Source: Tubulanus polymorphus (taxonomy: Eukaryota; Nemertea; Palaeonemertea; Tubulaniformes; Tubulanidae). Taken from it: a DNA stretch of 64,000 nt. This document shows positions 47,401-60,123 of the stretch, one piece after another. The stretch spans positions 310,001-374,000 of the forward strand of contig NC_134025.1 of NCBI RefSeq assembly GCF_964204645.1, read 5' to 3'. Both the position numbers and the translations under genes were made by a program. A model generated the notes under the pieces. It saw nothing but the letters and a program-made list of their open reading frames with translations. It searched no databases and had not been told where the DNA came from. The number at the start of each line of letters is the position of its first letter. The stretch's first letter is position 1.

Positions 47401-50400
47401 TATTCAAGGCGAGTTGAGTCCCAAATAAATGCATTCAGTTTCCTATTAAAACATACGCAATATTTCAATAACTTCCACGACCGAGTTCAATATTTCTCGG
47501 TTTCCAATGACTCTGGAGTCCATCTTAACCAAAAACTATTGAATTAAGGATCTTCGATCCAGTTTCATCGTTATTGGTTATGATTGGACTCCAAAGAGCA
47601 TATTTGAAATGAACTAATTCTAACTTGACAAAAGTCAAGCTAAATCCTGAGGAACTGGATGTCGCTGGATTCTGGACACCCTGAATGAGTTCATACTCGA
47701 GACCAACCAGTTCCATTCAGTTGACATTTGACTTTAAGGTTAAAACATAAGAAACATGGGATCTAGAAACTGACCGATAAAACAATCATGAATTAAAAAT
47801 TATTTACTTCTTTTTCACTTTTTGTATTGCTTCCTCAGGTGTATTAGAGTTAAACTCTTCCATTGTGCGATACATTGTAGATAATTCGACTCTGTGTTTG
47901 AAATAAGCTAAAACTGAACTCCCTCTTACAGAACCATACGTGAAATCTTTCTGCGGATTCCTCAACTTTAACGAGAAAATAAAATCGTTGTTTACTTCAT
48001 GAAGAAAATAAAATCATTGTTTACTTCACAAAAAAAATAAAATCATTGTTTGCTTCATAAAGAAAATAAAATCATTGTTTTACTTAATAAAGAAAATAAA
48101 ATCATTGTTTACTTCATTAAGAAAATAAAATCATTGTTTACTTCATAAAGAAAATAAAATCATTGTTTACTTCATAAAGAAAATAAAATCATTGTTTTAC
48201 TTCACATTCTCGTTGATTGAGGGAATTAATGAAAGATCGATTGAATAGAAATCTTACACGAGCGTCATCGATACCAGTTATAGAAGCTTCAGGTCGATCC
48301 AATACGAGAAAAGCCGCTAAATTAGCCGTATAAGATGCTACAATAATCATAGCGAATCCAGCCCAAACCATTCCTAAAACACGAGCGCTGAAACTTCTAG
48401 GAGTTCCTGTATAAATAAATCAATATCTATTATATACATATAGAATGATCTAACAGTTTAAATGTGTTGTGATAGTTACATACCTTCTCCTATCCCACTA
48501 TTGAGAAGTACTCCCCAAGCAAACCACATCGCGCTCGATAAATTCAACGCATCTTCTTCCGTGTCACTGTTCTTAGCTAGTTTAAATCGACCGAACGGAC
48601 TGAATCTATCCAATAAATACAACACCAGCGCCACCACGTGGACCGATAGACCAACTAGAATCCAAAGCGTATCTTGGAACGGTTGAAGAAATGACCCAAG
48701 ACTGGAATTTTTTTCTTGCTGAAAATGAAACGGAATATACAAATTAGAAACGAATTTGAATCACCGTAGAAGTGTGAGCTTTATTCGTCAAGTTTTGTTA
48801 CCTTTTTAACTAAAATCGTTAAACCTTGATATTTGAATGGTTTAGTGAATTCCACAACTAGCGCTCGATCAGGATCTATAGTTAACGGAGCGATTATCAA
48901 ATCAGCTTGATTATTCAATATCTCGGCGATCATTCCATTCCATTGTTTACCAGAACTTCCATTCCTCTGAGATAGAAATAATAAATTAACGCATGATGGA
49001 AGCTCAAAGTGACACGAGGTTCGAGTATTTACCACTTCATAAGATCCGTATTGACCATCAGCAACAAGATGGACGTCATACGTAAAGTTTTCTGATGCTG
49101 CTATTTCCTTTAACATACTCATACAATATCCTTTACAACAATACGGAGTTTCATTATCTATAAACACAATAATATACATTCATTATACAGAATGGAGCGT
49201 ACACTCTGACCTGGGGTTTATAACCAACTATATACCAAATTCAAAAAGGTTAAAAATGAATTCTATTTATCAAATAACTAACGACAATGATCTCTAGAGA
49301 GAATCCAGAAGTCTTATGTTATAAATTGTTGGGTTTTACTGTCTCTATCAATATCTCTGTTTACGTTATATAACGCAGTATGATTTCGAGGGGTTTTTGA
49401 ACCTGATGGCATTGTGAACCTCAGCCGTGGCACAAACCCCTACCTGATCAGTTCACAGTTACATGTACAGCTTAGCCGCCCTGACAACGTGTGGTGCTAA
49501 ACAGTACTGTTACGTGTCTATGAATGCGGGCTCATCAGTCAGTGGTTCATGTCATGGTGGTCTCACGATGCCATCAGATTTGAATTTGTACCGATGAACT
49601 TACCGGGTTCAGTGCTGTTCGGCCACGGACAATAAATCTCATCATCTACGTCACAATCCTCTTCACTTTCAACTTTACGAGCGAACACAAACGGTATACT
49701 GTGAATTGTTACAACTCTTAAATGCATCGACATTCGATATCCTTCAGGTTTAGTCGTCTGATTACCGGGCCACAATATTCTACTATTGTCTATACTCAAT
49801 AGCGAACCGGTTTCCTACAATACAATATAATATTAATCATATGAGTTTATCATGTTATAGTTTATGTTGTTATTAACATAGAATTTGACTACAGTCAATG
49901 AGTATCTATTTCTAGTAGCGTTTGATCATCACTGCTTACTCTAAATCTAATAAAGCAGCTACATATAAATCTATTGACCACTGGTGAGCCCAGAGCTGGT
50001 CAGACTCAGGGCTATCACTGGACAGTGGTCAACAGCAAGTCAGACCCAGGGCTATCACTGGACAGTGGCCCAGAGCTGGTCAGACTCAGGGCTATCACTG
50101 GACAGTGGTCAACAGCCAGTCAGACCCAGGGCTATCACTGGACAGTGGTCAACAGCCAGTCAGACTCAGGGCTATCACTGGACAGTGGTCAACAGCCAGT
50201 CAGACTCATTGCTCCAACTGGACAGTGGTCAAGAGCTGGTCAGACTCATGGCTCCAACTGGACAGTGGTCAACAGCCAGTCAGACCCAGGGCTACCACTG
50301 GACAGTGGTCAAGAGCCGGTCAGACCCAGGGCTCCAACTGGACAGTGGTCAAGAGCTGGTCATACTCAGGGCTATCACTGGATAGTGGTCAACAGCCAGT

Positions 50401-53400
50401 CAGACCTAGGGCTCCAACTGGTGGTCAATAACAGGTCAGACCCAGGGCTTCCACTGGTGGTCAATAGCCGGTCAGTATTTTACCAGTTTTACCCAGGACT
50501 CAGTTTTTATAGCACATTAGCGACATTCATTCAACAATTTTACAACAATCTTATTATAAACATCTAATTTTCATTCCTTCCTAATGAATCTAGAAGCTTT
50601 CGGCTTTTAGCCTCAGGAATCACACTGTTTTACAAAATACTGATATATTTTAGAAATCCCTAAATCCTTTGTGTTTGTAAGTGTATATATAAAAGCCCCT
50701 AATACCTGGAATACCTGTATTTATAAACTGATAGATTTTCACCAAACCTCCTCAGGTCACAAAACTGTTGAGGTCAACATTTTTGCTAGTCAGATTTTGT
50801 GTAACTGGCCCCAAGAAAGCAGTTCCTAGTCACTAAAGCAGGTAACCCTTGTCTAGGGAGGGGTTCACCGGTAGGATCACTCCATTATTGAGAAGTGAAG
50901 CGCCCCCTGGTGGAAGAGAGAGGTATAGATTGTTAACGCGTGCCTACAACATGCACACAAACCATCTATTTATTATTACTCACAATAAACGTTGGATCTG
51001 TCATTGAAGTGTTAATATTCCATGCATTGAGCTCCTAAATACAAACCAGCCCAAATCAGATCACTCAATCGAACCAGCACGATCAATCAAACCAGCACGA
51101 TCAATCGAACCAGTATGATCAATCAATCAAACCAGTAAGATCAATCAAACCAGCACGATCAATCAAACCAGTACGATCAACCAAAAAACCAGCCCGATCA
51201 AAGTATTATAGCAACCCAAATACCATTGATTCGCAATCAATTTTGAGTAAAGAAAGAGCAGTCATGTTTTGACTAAGGGGTCATTCATAAAGTGAGGGGA
51301 AAATGTATCAGCAATTGGCGTCTAATCCTTTTATACAAAGTGCGTACTTTATGAATGACCAAAACAAAAAATATCCACCATTAGATTAGAAATTCCAAAC
51401 CACCTCGATTAAAAACACTTACAGCATCATCAGGTTCATTCACTACTGATCTCTTAGTTAATAACTGATAATAACGACAACATTCATCATGTGAATTCAT
51501 CAACACCCCCCTCAACAAACCACTTTAAATTGATACACAGGAAAACAACGAATGCTTAGAATTGTAAAATAGACTGAACTATACCGATTGAGGGGTGGAA
51601 GGTTACTTACGTGTGTAGCTCCAAATTTTCCGACCTTCACGCGTTTTCTGCCTTGAACGTTGATTATATCATAAACAGGTAATAGACGATCTCCGGCATC
51701 GTTAAACTTCACTTTACCAGTTAAACCTTTATCTAATTCAGACGTTACTAGATAACTGTAAAACACACACACACAGACAGTGAGATAGAGATTGAGTCCA
51801 TGTGAAGAGAAAAATAGTCAGAAATGTTTCCTTAAGTGAACGATTAATCGTAGAATATAACAATCTTCATTCAATATTCCTGAAACTGTTGAAAAGCTTC
51901 ATATATAATTCAGCTCAATGTAATTTGTCATAGCACACCAGACTCCATGAACAAGAAAGCAGGCGATATCTCAACTGTAGTGAATACTATCAGATATTAT
52001 GGACTGGATCCAACCCCAGCAGGACCCGGTATCTGAATCTAACCCCAGCAGGACCCGGTATCTGAATCTAACCCCAGCAGGACCCGGTATCAGGATCCAA
52101 CCCCAGCAGGACCCGGTATCTGGATCCAACCCCAGCAGGACCCGGTATCTGAATCTAACCCCAGCAGGACCCGGTATCTGAATCTAACCCCAGCAGGACC
52201 CGGTATCTGGATCCAACCCCAGAAGGACCCGGTATCTGGATCCAACCCCAGCAGGACCCGGTATCTGAATCTTACCCCAGAAGGACCCGATATCTGGATC
52301 CAACCCCAGAAGGACCCGATATCTGATGATTAAAGATTTCTTACTGATAAAGCATTGTTCCTTGTCGATCCCAGTTAGAGGTGGCGCTGCATTCACTCGG
52401 TGGTTCGACCTCTGTCATGTTTGAATGAGCAAACGCTTTTTTAAAAGCTTTACCGATTATTTTCACGCTGTCCTGAATGTGGAAATCTTCATTACGACTG
52501 TTTCTTAACATCAGCCCTAACGCTCCTAAAACAAATAAAAACATCAATTATTACATCGTAATTTTCAATAGTTTCTCATCTCGAATATCTTTGGATTTTT
52601 ATCTATGAAAATACATTTTTAATTGAATATCTGAAGGGGGTTAGAACGTATTCTAACGGAATATTTGCCGTTCATCTTTATCATCGTGGGTCTGGTTTTA
52701 TAATCTTTGAGTTGATCAGATCTGACTGAGGCTCGGTGAGACTGGTCTTAAATCTAAAGCAGTGACTGAACAACTGGCGAAACAGAAACTATCTAACAAT
52801 ATTTATCATGAAATATGAATTCTTACCCGATGGAGCATTTTCAGCCTCTAATGCCTGTTCACTGAGTATCCATACATACCCAGGATCACTCATATTCAGA
52901 GCAACGACATCTTTAAAAAATACTGTCGCGTCTTCTTTACTAGAATCAATAAAATCAATACATCATTAGTGAAAACTAGAAATGAACATTGATGTGACAC
53001 AGCATACATCAGATAGTGTACATCAGACAGTGTACAGCAGACAGCGTACAATGTACATGTCCAGTGTACATCAGATAGTGTACATCAGACAGCGTACAAT
53101 GTACATCAGATAGTGTACAGCAGACAACGTACATCAGACAGCGTACAATGTACATGTCCAGTGTACATCAGACAGTGTACATCAGACAGCATGCAATGTC
53201 CATGTACAGTGTACATCAGACAGTGTACAATGTACATGTACAGTGTACAATTTTAGATAAGGCTCTATATGAATGTTTAGTAATAATATAGTAGAGATTA
53301 ATGAACTTACGAAGCGCTGAGTAGAAATACTTGAGTATCATCAGTAAACCGTGGACGTAACTGGTCGATGTAACTCTCTTCACCAGGGGCATAATCTATC

Positions 53401-55630
53401 ACTTTAGCAATCTACATACATCATAAAACATCGGAGTTAATATCCAGTGAGGAAAGAGAGGAGGAAAAGAGACATCGATAAAACACTGGATGCAACATTC
53501 TAACAACATTGTCATCATTATCATCATTATCATCATCATCATCATCGGGCACCGCATTCAACATAACACTACTGACTAAAATATAAACTATGAACAACAG
53601 TGTGTGTGATACACGGTGGTATCAGAAACTGGGGAATCAGGCAGAAATCAGACATCTATTAAAACAACATTCATGTGAGCTGAGGCAGCAGATTGAGTAT
53701 ACAGAGAATAAACAACATCTAAAATACAGTCACCCTCTACACATTTACAAACTATTCTAATCTAACTAAAGCTTTGATCGATGCTGAACAATGTTACAGT
53801 TGGCCAGATAAGAGGCAGGTAGTTTTTAACTGATGATTTGAGAGATGTTTTATATACACCTGGTCACATTTAAAGGGGGTCTTGTGGTTTCGGTTTAAGA
53901 TGGTCCTTTATTTGAGGGGTCCTGTGGTTTCGGTTTAAGTTGGTCCTTTATTTAAGAGGTCCTATGGTCTCAGTTTCAGTTTTAAGGAGTCTGGTATTCA
54001 ATAGGGTCTATGGTGTCAGTTTAAGGGGGATATATATTCAAGGGGGTCCTATGGTCTCAGTTTTAAGGAGTCTGGTATTCAAGAGGTCCTATGGTCTCAG
54101 TTTTAAGGAGTCTGGTATTCAAGAGGTCCTATGGTCTCAGTTTTAAGGAGTCTGGTATTCAATAGGGTCTATGGTGTCAGTTTAAGGGGGATATATATTG
54201 AAGGGGGTCCTGCCCATGGTCTCTGTTTTAAGGGAGTTGGGTGTCGTGATGGTCTGATGGGTCCCGTGATAAAGAGAAACAGGACAAACACTTTACAATC
54301 ATACCTCGATTTTAATTTCAATATCAGACGAACCTTTTGGTCGAGCCTGTTCATAGAAAACAATACAGTTCAACGAGCATTAGAGACAGATAGTAGACCG
54401 CAGTATCTCACGATATCTCAATCTCGAAAATATCGTTGCTAGGCAACGCGTTGAGATGCTGCTATATGTGATGCTTATCGTGCGAATTCAGGATTCTATC
54501 GATTCAGGAGCTGATATCAACACACACACAATAATTACATCTCAGCAGTTCCTGCGGGTACCTTGTAGGTTTACACTAATACTGGGAAAGGTTATTATCA
54601 TAATATGGAATATCGTCTTTACAATTCTACAAATTGAAAAAATGTGTAAATTTTGATGAAAAATAGAAACCTACCAGGCCTTCTTTATAACCGATTTCAT
54701 TTTGAAATGTAGCGACCATCGCTCGTCCTTCCTGATCAGCGCTGTGAAATATAACTACCGTACTCCATCTAAAATGTCGTACCATATCAACCCAAACTTT
54801 AGCTTGATGTGAATACGGGGGAACAGTGCGTAAATATGATCTGTGGAGATTCTGTAATAAAACAACTATCCATTTATACAGAATCCTAAATAGTTTAATT
54901 CTCAGGTTCTACACAAATATATGTTAAAAACATCGGAAATTGACTAATTCTAAATGGGAACTATTTATTGAATTGGGTCCTGGAATCATAGACTGGTTTC
55001 AACTTTATCCTTGGAGTTTCCTTAATGTGAGCTCAACCCCATAAAACCAGACCCTTCGTTAAATCTAAAAAGCATAATACAGCTCAATCATTGGTAGTAT
55101 AGCATATGCCTAATTTAAGATTCGGGATGAACTAATTAGTATCTATATTATAACAATGACATACATTAGGAATAAATTACTGTAATTAAATGTTACATTA
55201 TTAAACTATAAATAATGATTACGGTACTTACCGTATCAGAGAATACACTGTCTCTAGCTGAAATACCTATCACTGGTATTTTATAGAATCCACACGTATA
55301 AGATACAGATATTGGTGGTGTGTATTTGTTTTTCGGAGGGTGACTAACCACTACACTGTAGACTTTCTTCGGTAGAAGGGTCTCACAGATCTCCATCGCT
55401 GATCTGATCGGATTCTGATGCATGATTTGAGTTGTAGCGTTATAAACAGCATCGTTCAGTTGAGTTTCGGGATCTCTGTTTAAATCAGAGACGACTTGTT
55501 GGAATTTAATTTCGTGAGCTCGCGAACTCAAAACTCCTCCAATATTTATAATCCGGACTTTCGATGTAACAATTGAAACCAAACAACAGACGACAGTTAT
55601 TACTGCTGCACAGTGACACATCCTCCCCAT
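44487..55630 (-). CDS. GRIN1: NMDA-type ionotropic glutamate receptor subunit GluN1
   Basis: Eighteen in-phase exons give 966 residues: 55630-55232, 54851-54675, 54346-54305, 53411-53311, 52939-52827, 52525-52345, 51755-51611, 51034-50984, 49814-49604, 49157-49033, 48966-48802, 48718-48484, 48406-48258, 47965-47808, 47442-47270, 47044-46934, 46610-46465 and 44705-44487. A signal peptide (about 1-23) is followed by the amino-terminal domain (RTVPPYSHQ in exon 2). The glycine-binding S1/S2 lobes show [14 protein letters not shown] (Pro542, Arg548) and AFIWDS (Asp about 759). TM1 lies at about 588-606 and the pore loop LLNSGIGEG has the channel Asn643. TM3 has the signature [16 protein letters not shown] (from 673), TM4 lies at about 847-866, and a cytoplasmic tail of about 100 residues ends IHVNA. 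Human GluN1 is 938 residues. This obligate subunit binds glycine or D-serine and forms a Ca2+-permeable channel with GluN2-type partners in neurons. Confidence 0.97.
47970..48200. repeat. 30-bp A/T-rich VNTR in GRIN1 intron 13
   Basis: About eight units of AAGAAAATAAAATCATTGTT followed by TACTTCAT sit between the exon ending at 48,258 and the one starting at 47,965. They fill almost the whole intron. Confidence 0.9.
49983..50470. repeat. 40-bp VNTR in GRIN1 intron 8
   Basis: About 12 units contain GGGCTATCACTGGACAGTGG and TCAACAGCCAGTCAGACYCA. The last units are truncated. Because the unit is not a multiple of three, all three frames stay open only by chance. Confidence 0.9.
51060..51200. 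repeat. 17-18-bp tandem repeat in GRIN1 intron 7
   Basis: About eight imperfect units of ACCAGCACGATCAATCAA. Confidence 0.85.
51279..51360. mobile_element. 82-base palindromic MITE-like element
   Basis: Perfect terminal inverted repeats GGTCATTCATAAAGT (51,279-51,293) and ACTTTATGAATGACC (51,346-51,360) lie in GRIN1 intron 7. A structurally similar element is at 58,434-58,550. Confidence 0.75.
52005..52325. repeat. 29-bp VNTR in GRIN1 intron 6
   Basis: About eleven units with CCCCAGCAGGACCCGGTATC and TGAATCTAA or TGGATCCAA variants. They run up to 20 bases before the splice donor of exon 6. Confidence 0.92.
52990..53260. repeat. TGTACATCAGACAG tandem repeat in GRIN1 intron 4
   Basis: Irregular units of GTGTACATCAGACAGTGTAC and GCGTACAATGTACATGTCC. 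The GTAC-rich units are partly self-complementary. Confidence 0.85.
53508..53550. repeat. (ATC)n microsatellite
   Basis: ATCATTATCATCATC-type run of about 40 bases in GRIN1 intron 3. Confidence 0.85.
53870..54240. repeat. About 44-bp VNTR in GRIN1 intron 3
   Basis: Units contain GGTCCTATGGTCTCAGTTTT and AAGGAGTCTGGTATTCAAGA. The segment around 53,990-54,040 recurs at about 54,150-54,210 (a higher-order block). Confidence 0.85.
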
Positions 55631-56126
55631 CTTTTTAACTGACTGGGTGCTGCACTACACGATGTACACCGTGTGGTGTAGCCCTACACTAAAAATCCAC
55701 TGATGATATTTAGGCAACCGAAGCCGCTGTGTGTATGTCGAGACTATAACAGTTGCATCTGATCGCCAGCTGCAAGTGAAATAGGAACCAGCTATGACCA
55801 GCTGTCGCTGCGGCGATGCTCCTGTTTCATTTCCGGGTTTATGTCAAAATTTATGTTTACATCGTAATGTATAAGGGTTACTCCGAGAATATCCTCATCC
55901 CACCGAGCTAGTGTGTCGGAGCTATCCTATGTGATTCCTACGTGGCGCGGTCCGGTGGAATTTTGTGATATATAGCCTACGGACGTTCCCGCGTTGTTCG
56001 TCATTTTTTAGAGAAAACCTGCATTTAACACAATAATCTGTTGTTGAAAGCAAGGTCCGTCAACATACATTCTGTTACGGACGTGCGCACTGAGCACAAA
56101 TATATTCAAACTCACGAAATTGTCAT
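55631..56126 (-). promoter_or_regulatory. 5' flank of GRIN1
   Basis: The first 25 bases before the ATG (AGTCAGTTAAAAAG on the minus strand) and about 0.5 kb of moderately GC-richer sequence show no TATA box or other element I can assign. No other gene is evident. Confidence 0.35.
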
Positions 56127-56260
56127 ACGAATCATTGGTCTAGTGGTTAGCGTGCACGGCTACCACGGTGTAGGTCGCCGGATCGAGTCCCACGGGGGAT
56201 GTTTTTCGGCCGGCGAGGTGTTGATACAATGATTGCGAGTATTGTTTTTTTATCAGGACG
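56127..56260 (+). mobile_element. tRNA-derived SINE head
   Basis: A-box TGGTCTAGTGGTTAGCGTG (56,136) and B-box GGATCGAGTCCC (56,180) are spaced as in a tRNA. A T run follows at 56,246. No matching acceptor stem is seen, so it is treated as a SINE and not a tRNA gene. Confidence 0.55.
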
Positions 56261-56765
56261 GTTGATTCTGCTTAATTGCTTTTTTCTTAAAACACAAATC
56301 GTTTATTTATCCAGTACACGCCGCTTTATTCGGTATCGTTGCAACAGACGTAAACAAATTACAAGTTCACAATGAGGGAAATGGAAACTTTTTTAAGAAG
56401 AGTATGGCAAAAATTCGTTGAACAATACCGAGTAGTATCCATATTTCTAAAACAATATATTGTCATAAAAAGTTTTGAGTCTAACAGCAGTTCAAGTTAG
56501 AAACTATATCACGGGTGTCAGTTACACGGCTGTCTAATTCAGTAAATCGAAAGGGAAAAACATTCAGTTATAAAGATGTTTATTCCGAATATTAATATAC
56601 ATTATAATATAAGTTCCAGTGCCAAGGTACAAGTACATTATGGGCAAAATGGTTAAGTAAACATTTACAAGTTACAAATTCGGCGTAAACCAGACATAAA
56701 TTTAGAAATGTTACGATGGTTTATATGAGATGGCTAACAGAGCAGGTACTGAACAGTGTAGGTGT

Positions 56766-57950
56766 CTAATGTTGGAATTGTTGGTAGTTACTAAGAATAC
56801 ATTTTGAAACATTTTTTAGCATTTGAGTGTTAGTGCGAAGGTCGAAAAGGGAGATGTTGTAGTTAAGTAGGAAGTTTATCTTATTGGTTTCAGTGAGATT
56901 TGAGATGTGATCAGTTATTTTGTTGTCGAATGAGGAAAACAGCGCGTCGATTTTTGTTTTGTGACCAGGTGACTGGCATTTAAGCATAAAGTATTTAGTG
57001 TTAGCTGGTTTGTTACACAAGTTGCATGTTGGATTACGGACATTAATAAAGTTGTGAACACGAAGTTGAGATTTTAAAAGGAGGTCGGCGCGTAATCGGT
57101 TAAGTGAAATTTCTTCATCTCGGTTTATGTCCTTAATCAAGTACGTTGGTTGGAACAGCAGTCGAAACTTGATGTTTGATACGAGACTTGAATAGGGAAA
57201 GCGTTGTCAGCGAGCGAAGATTATTGTCGGTGTTGTTCCAGGTGTCCATGAGTAAAAAGGAGGGAGACGAACGAATTTTCGCACTAGTGCCGGCTGGTAT
57301 GGTGAAGGGTCGAGGATTTCTGATGAAGCGAGGTCGAACCGATTTGTATGTATTAAAGATTGTAGAGACGTAAGTGGGAATATTTCCTGATGAGACTCGG
57401 TACATATATGTTTGAAGTCGTTCTTTCCTACGAGTATCGAGTGTTTTCCAGTTTAGACAAGAAAGGACTTTGCTAGAATTCGAGCCACGGATAGGAGGCT
57501 TTACTTGCACTGTTGTACAATATGTCTCCCTAGTCGAAATGAGGGCAAATGAAGGACGAGTAAATCTTATTGAGATGACGGGATGTAACAAACCGGGATA
57601 AGTGCTTCAGTGGATTTATTAATTTTTGCACCTTATTTGCCAGAGACTCCACATGGTCATTAAACGAGAGATTCTCGTCAAAGATGAATCCTAAATGTTT
57701 GTGGGTTTTTTTGCTCGGAATGACTTCGTTTCCCAACTTCAGCGCGGCAAACTTTTTAGAGCCTTTCTTACTAAAAATCATATCGACGCTTTTCGAGGGT
57801 TTAAGGATAGGCACCATGTTTGCGACCACTCTAAGATCTTATTTAGGTCCGATTGCAGTATAGAGTTTCCAGCTGCGGGGTTTTCTGGGTCAATTGGGAT
57901 ATAAAGAGAGGTGTCATCTGCATAAAGGGAGAAACATATTTAGGATGAAT
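56766..57950 (-). mobile_element. 5'-truncated, frameshifted LINE reverse transcriptase remnant
   Basis: Minus-strand frames begin abruptly near 57,950 with FSLYADDTSLY, whose YADD (57,913-57,924) is the reverse transcriptase catalytic motif. The thumb-like region follows (THKHLGFIFDENLSFNDHV), then NWKTLDTRRKERLQ, SSPSFLLMDTWNN and a Cys-rich C-terminal domain (CNLCNKP...KCQSPGH) ending at 56,766. This C-terminal order is that of non-LTR retrotransposons of the Jockey/CR1 type. A frame change occurs near 57,800, another near 57,540-57,590 and another near 57,135, so it is not functional. The missing N-terminal part fits the usual 5' truncation. Sequence down to about 56,550 may be its 3' end. 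Confidence 0.85.
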
Positions 57951-58433
57951 CAAAGAAAATTGATTTTCAACTAATGATTATGGCTGAAAGTATATGTTTT
58001 ATAGTACCTACATAAGGAGCCCTTTACTTGTATGCAATATCATATATACAACGCCGATATAGAAATACCCGGAGATAAACCACGTCTTACTGAGAGATTT
58101 ATATATTTTTCTAATATTTCATGTTATCTCTAGATGCAGCCGGCCGCTTAGACCGAATACATTTCAGCTTTGTCTCACTAGTTGCGCATAAAAACGATTC
58201 GCTTCTCTTTGTACCAAATTAGTAAGTGTAGTGAAAATTCGGTAAAACTTCAGTTTATAAAACTACTGACACCCAGTCCCTGAATTTGGCCCTGTGTGAT
58301 TGACACAATGGCCTCAGGGACTGTGTGCTTTACATCATCAAAAAGCGATCTTTAATTCTAAAGATAATTCGCTTGCCAGTGGTCAGTATCGCAGCCCCCT
58401 CAAATTCACTGTTCGGGAAAAAGCTTTAGCTTA

Positions 58434-58550
58434 GGGATCATTTATTTATTACGCAGGCATCAAATTGGACCTTTTCAATCCCCTCTCAACTCAATTGCGC
58501 TTACCCCTACCCATCCCCTAATGCATACGTATTGAATAAATGATCCTTTA
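58434..58550. mobile_element. Palindromic MITE-like element
   Basis: Inverted ends AGGGATCATTTATT and AATAAATGATCCTTT are separated by about 85 bases of C-rich sequence. The size and end sequence style resemble the element at 51,279. Confidence 0.6.
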
Positions 58551-58559
58551 GCGAGATCG

Positions 58560-59380
58560 AATCCCTCAATCGACAGCGGGAAACAAGACTGGTTGCCTAT
58601 CCAATTTTGCTCCACCGGCAACCAGTCTACGGGAATATCGTCATCATATCCTCGCTTGCCAGGGGCCCGGTATCGCTTTTACACCAGTACGTGCCATTAC
58701 TGGCGCATGACGTCATACGTCCTTGTTCGGCAAAACGAACGTTCGCTGATATAAATGACAAAACTGGTGGTCAACGGCGACGGAGTTGCAGTTCGAGTGG
58801 CGGCGATAACTATAGAAAGAGGTTTGGGCCAAACAGTCGCCGCCCGAACCAGTTTAATCATATAACACTCCTAAACATCTGGATCCGGGTTTCAAATTAT
58901 GGAAGAATGACAATAGAGAATTTGGACGAGTTTAATGCGGAAAGCTGAGACAGTTAAACGCAATTGTGAGACCCGATTGATAAGCTTAGTTCCAAGTTGT
59001 CATAGAAGATCACTTTACTGCAACCAATAATGTATAACAGCTTGGGACTAGTCTTAAGATACAAGGCCCCCAACATGAAACTCGGTTCTATGGTCATGGA
59101 TAACATCGGATCCAGAGTTTTGGAGGGAGTTGACACAAAAAACTTGAGCGGATCACGTGATTGAATCACCACAGATCGCGCTGAATAAACAACACAACAC
59201 AATAATAAGTACATTTATTCAGGTTTACAAAATAGATTCTGGGATTTCAGTTTGTGAACTTGTTCTACAACACCAGCGTTTAAATTATGATACTATCAGC
59301 CAGCTGTATAACGTCTCTAATTCTATCAATGACAACCACGTTTTGATTGATGAGAGTTAAAATAAAAAATTAGTATTTAT
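58560..59380. other. Unassigned stretch with palindrome
   Basis: AGACTGGTTGCC (58,588) and GGCAACCAGTCT (58,617) form an inverted repeat, and a similar pair occurs inside the nested element at about 37,325-37,390. The plus frame 58,607-58,948 has an Arg/Ser-rich part but no splice or homology support. The minus frame 58,954-59,214 is likewise unsupported. Confidence 0.35.
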
Positions 59381-59384
59381 TTAG

Positions 59385-59822
59385 AGGCGAGATAGAGGTG
59401 AAATAGAGGTGAAATAGAGGTGAGATAGAGGTGAGATAGAGGTGATCGTGTGCAAGAGGTTTAGCGATGATCGTGTCCAAGAGATCATGTGGAACTGAGA
59501 TTTTATGAAAACATGGCTGTAACTGATAGAATTAAAGAACAGCGACTGTTCTCAAGTTCATTCACAAACAGAAAATCAATCATACAATTATACAATCAAT
59601 CTATTTAATCGCTGGTCATCTGGCCATTGGTCATTTCTGGTCATCCCCGGCAATTGGTAAATTGGTCATCCCTGGTCTTCTGGTAGTTGGTCATCCCTGG
59701 TCTTCTGGCAATTGGTCATCCCTGGTCTTCTGGCAATTGGTCATCCCTGGTCTTCTGGCAATTGGTCATCCCTGGTCTTCTGGCAATTGGTCATCCCTGG
59801 TCTTCTGGCAATTGGTAAATTG
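59385..59822. repeat. Two short minisatellites
   Basis: GAGATAGAGGTGAAATAGAG-type units lie at 59,385-59,445. About six 25-base units with GGTCATCCCTGGTCTTCTGG and CAATT lie at 59,638-59,820. Confidence 0.88.
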
Positions 59823-59968
59823 GTCATCCTTAAAACAAAAAGGGAAATCATTAACAATACCAGGTGGTTAGGCGATCTAGCCGGGCAAGACAACGCTCCA
59901 ACCTCCAACGAGCCAACCGGAGAAGTGAACACTGAGTTGAACTAAAGTAAGACCCATGGTCACCTGAC

Positions 59969-60123
59969 CTTCTTCTGAGTGGCAGTACACGAACGGGCAA
60001 TCTGGTGTTGCAGGACGACTAATTGCCTCCTCAGGATGCACATTACTGATACTAGCAGAACTAGATAATGATGTGAAAATCAGTTGTATATCAGATTCTA
60101 CAACTCCCCACCAATGATTGACA
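59969..60123 (-). CDS. Orphan candidate internal exon, unknown protein
   Basis: A 155-base minus-strand segment is bounded by an acceptor (ATTTCAG at its upstream edge) and a donor (GTCAGG). It is open in one frame across its length. The predicted peptide includes VNHWWGVVESDIQLIF and RPATPDCPFVYCHSEEG, with Trp, Cys and His content unlike the low-complexity frames nearby. I do not recognise it. No partner exon was found within the flanking VNTR or the inverted-repeat element, so it could be an exon of a gene with long introns or a remnant. Confidence 0.35.

Noticed and set aside
49974..50567. Ser/Gln/Trp-rich plus-strand frames
   Set aside because: They lie within the 40-bp VNTR in a GRIN1 intron, antisense to the gene, with three frames open together.
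58607..58948. 113-codon plus-strand frame with an Arg/Ser-rich part
   Set aside because: It starts within a palindrome, and no domain or neighbouring exon was found. It could be a repeat-borne frame.
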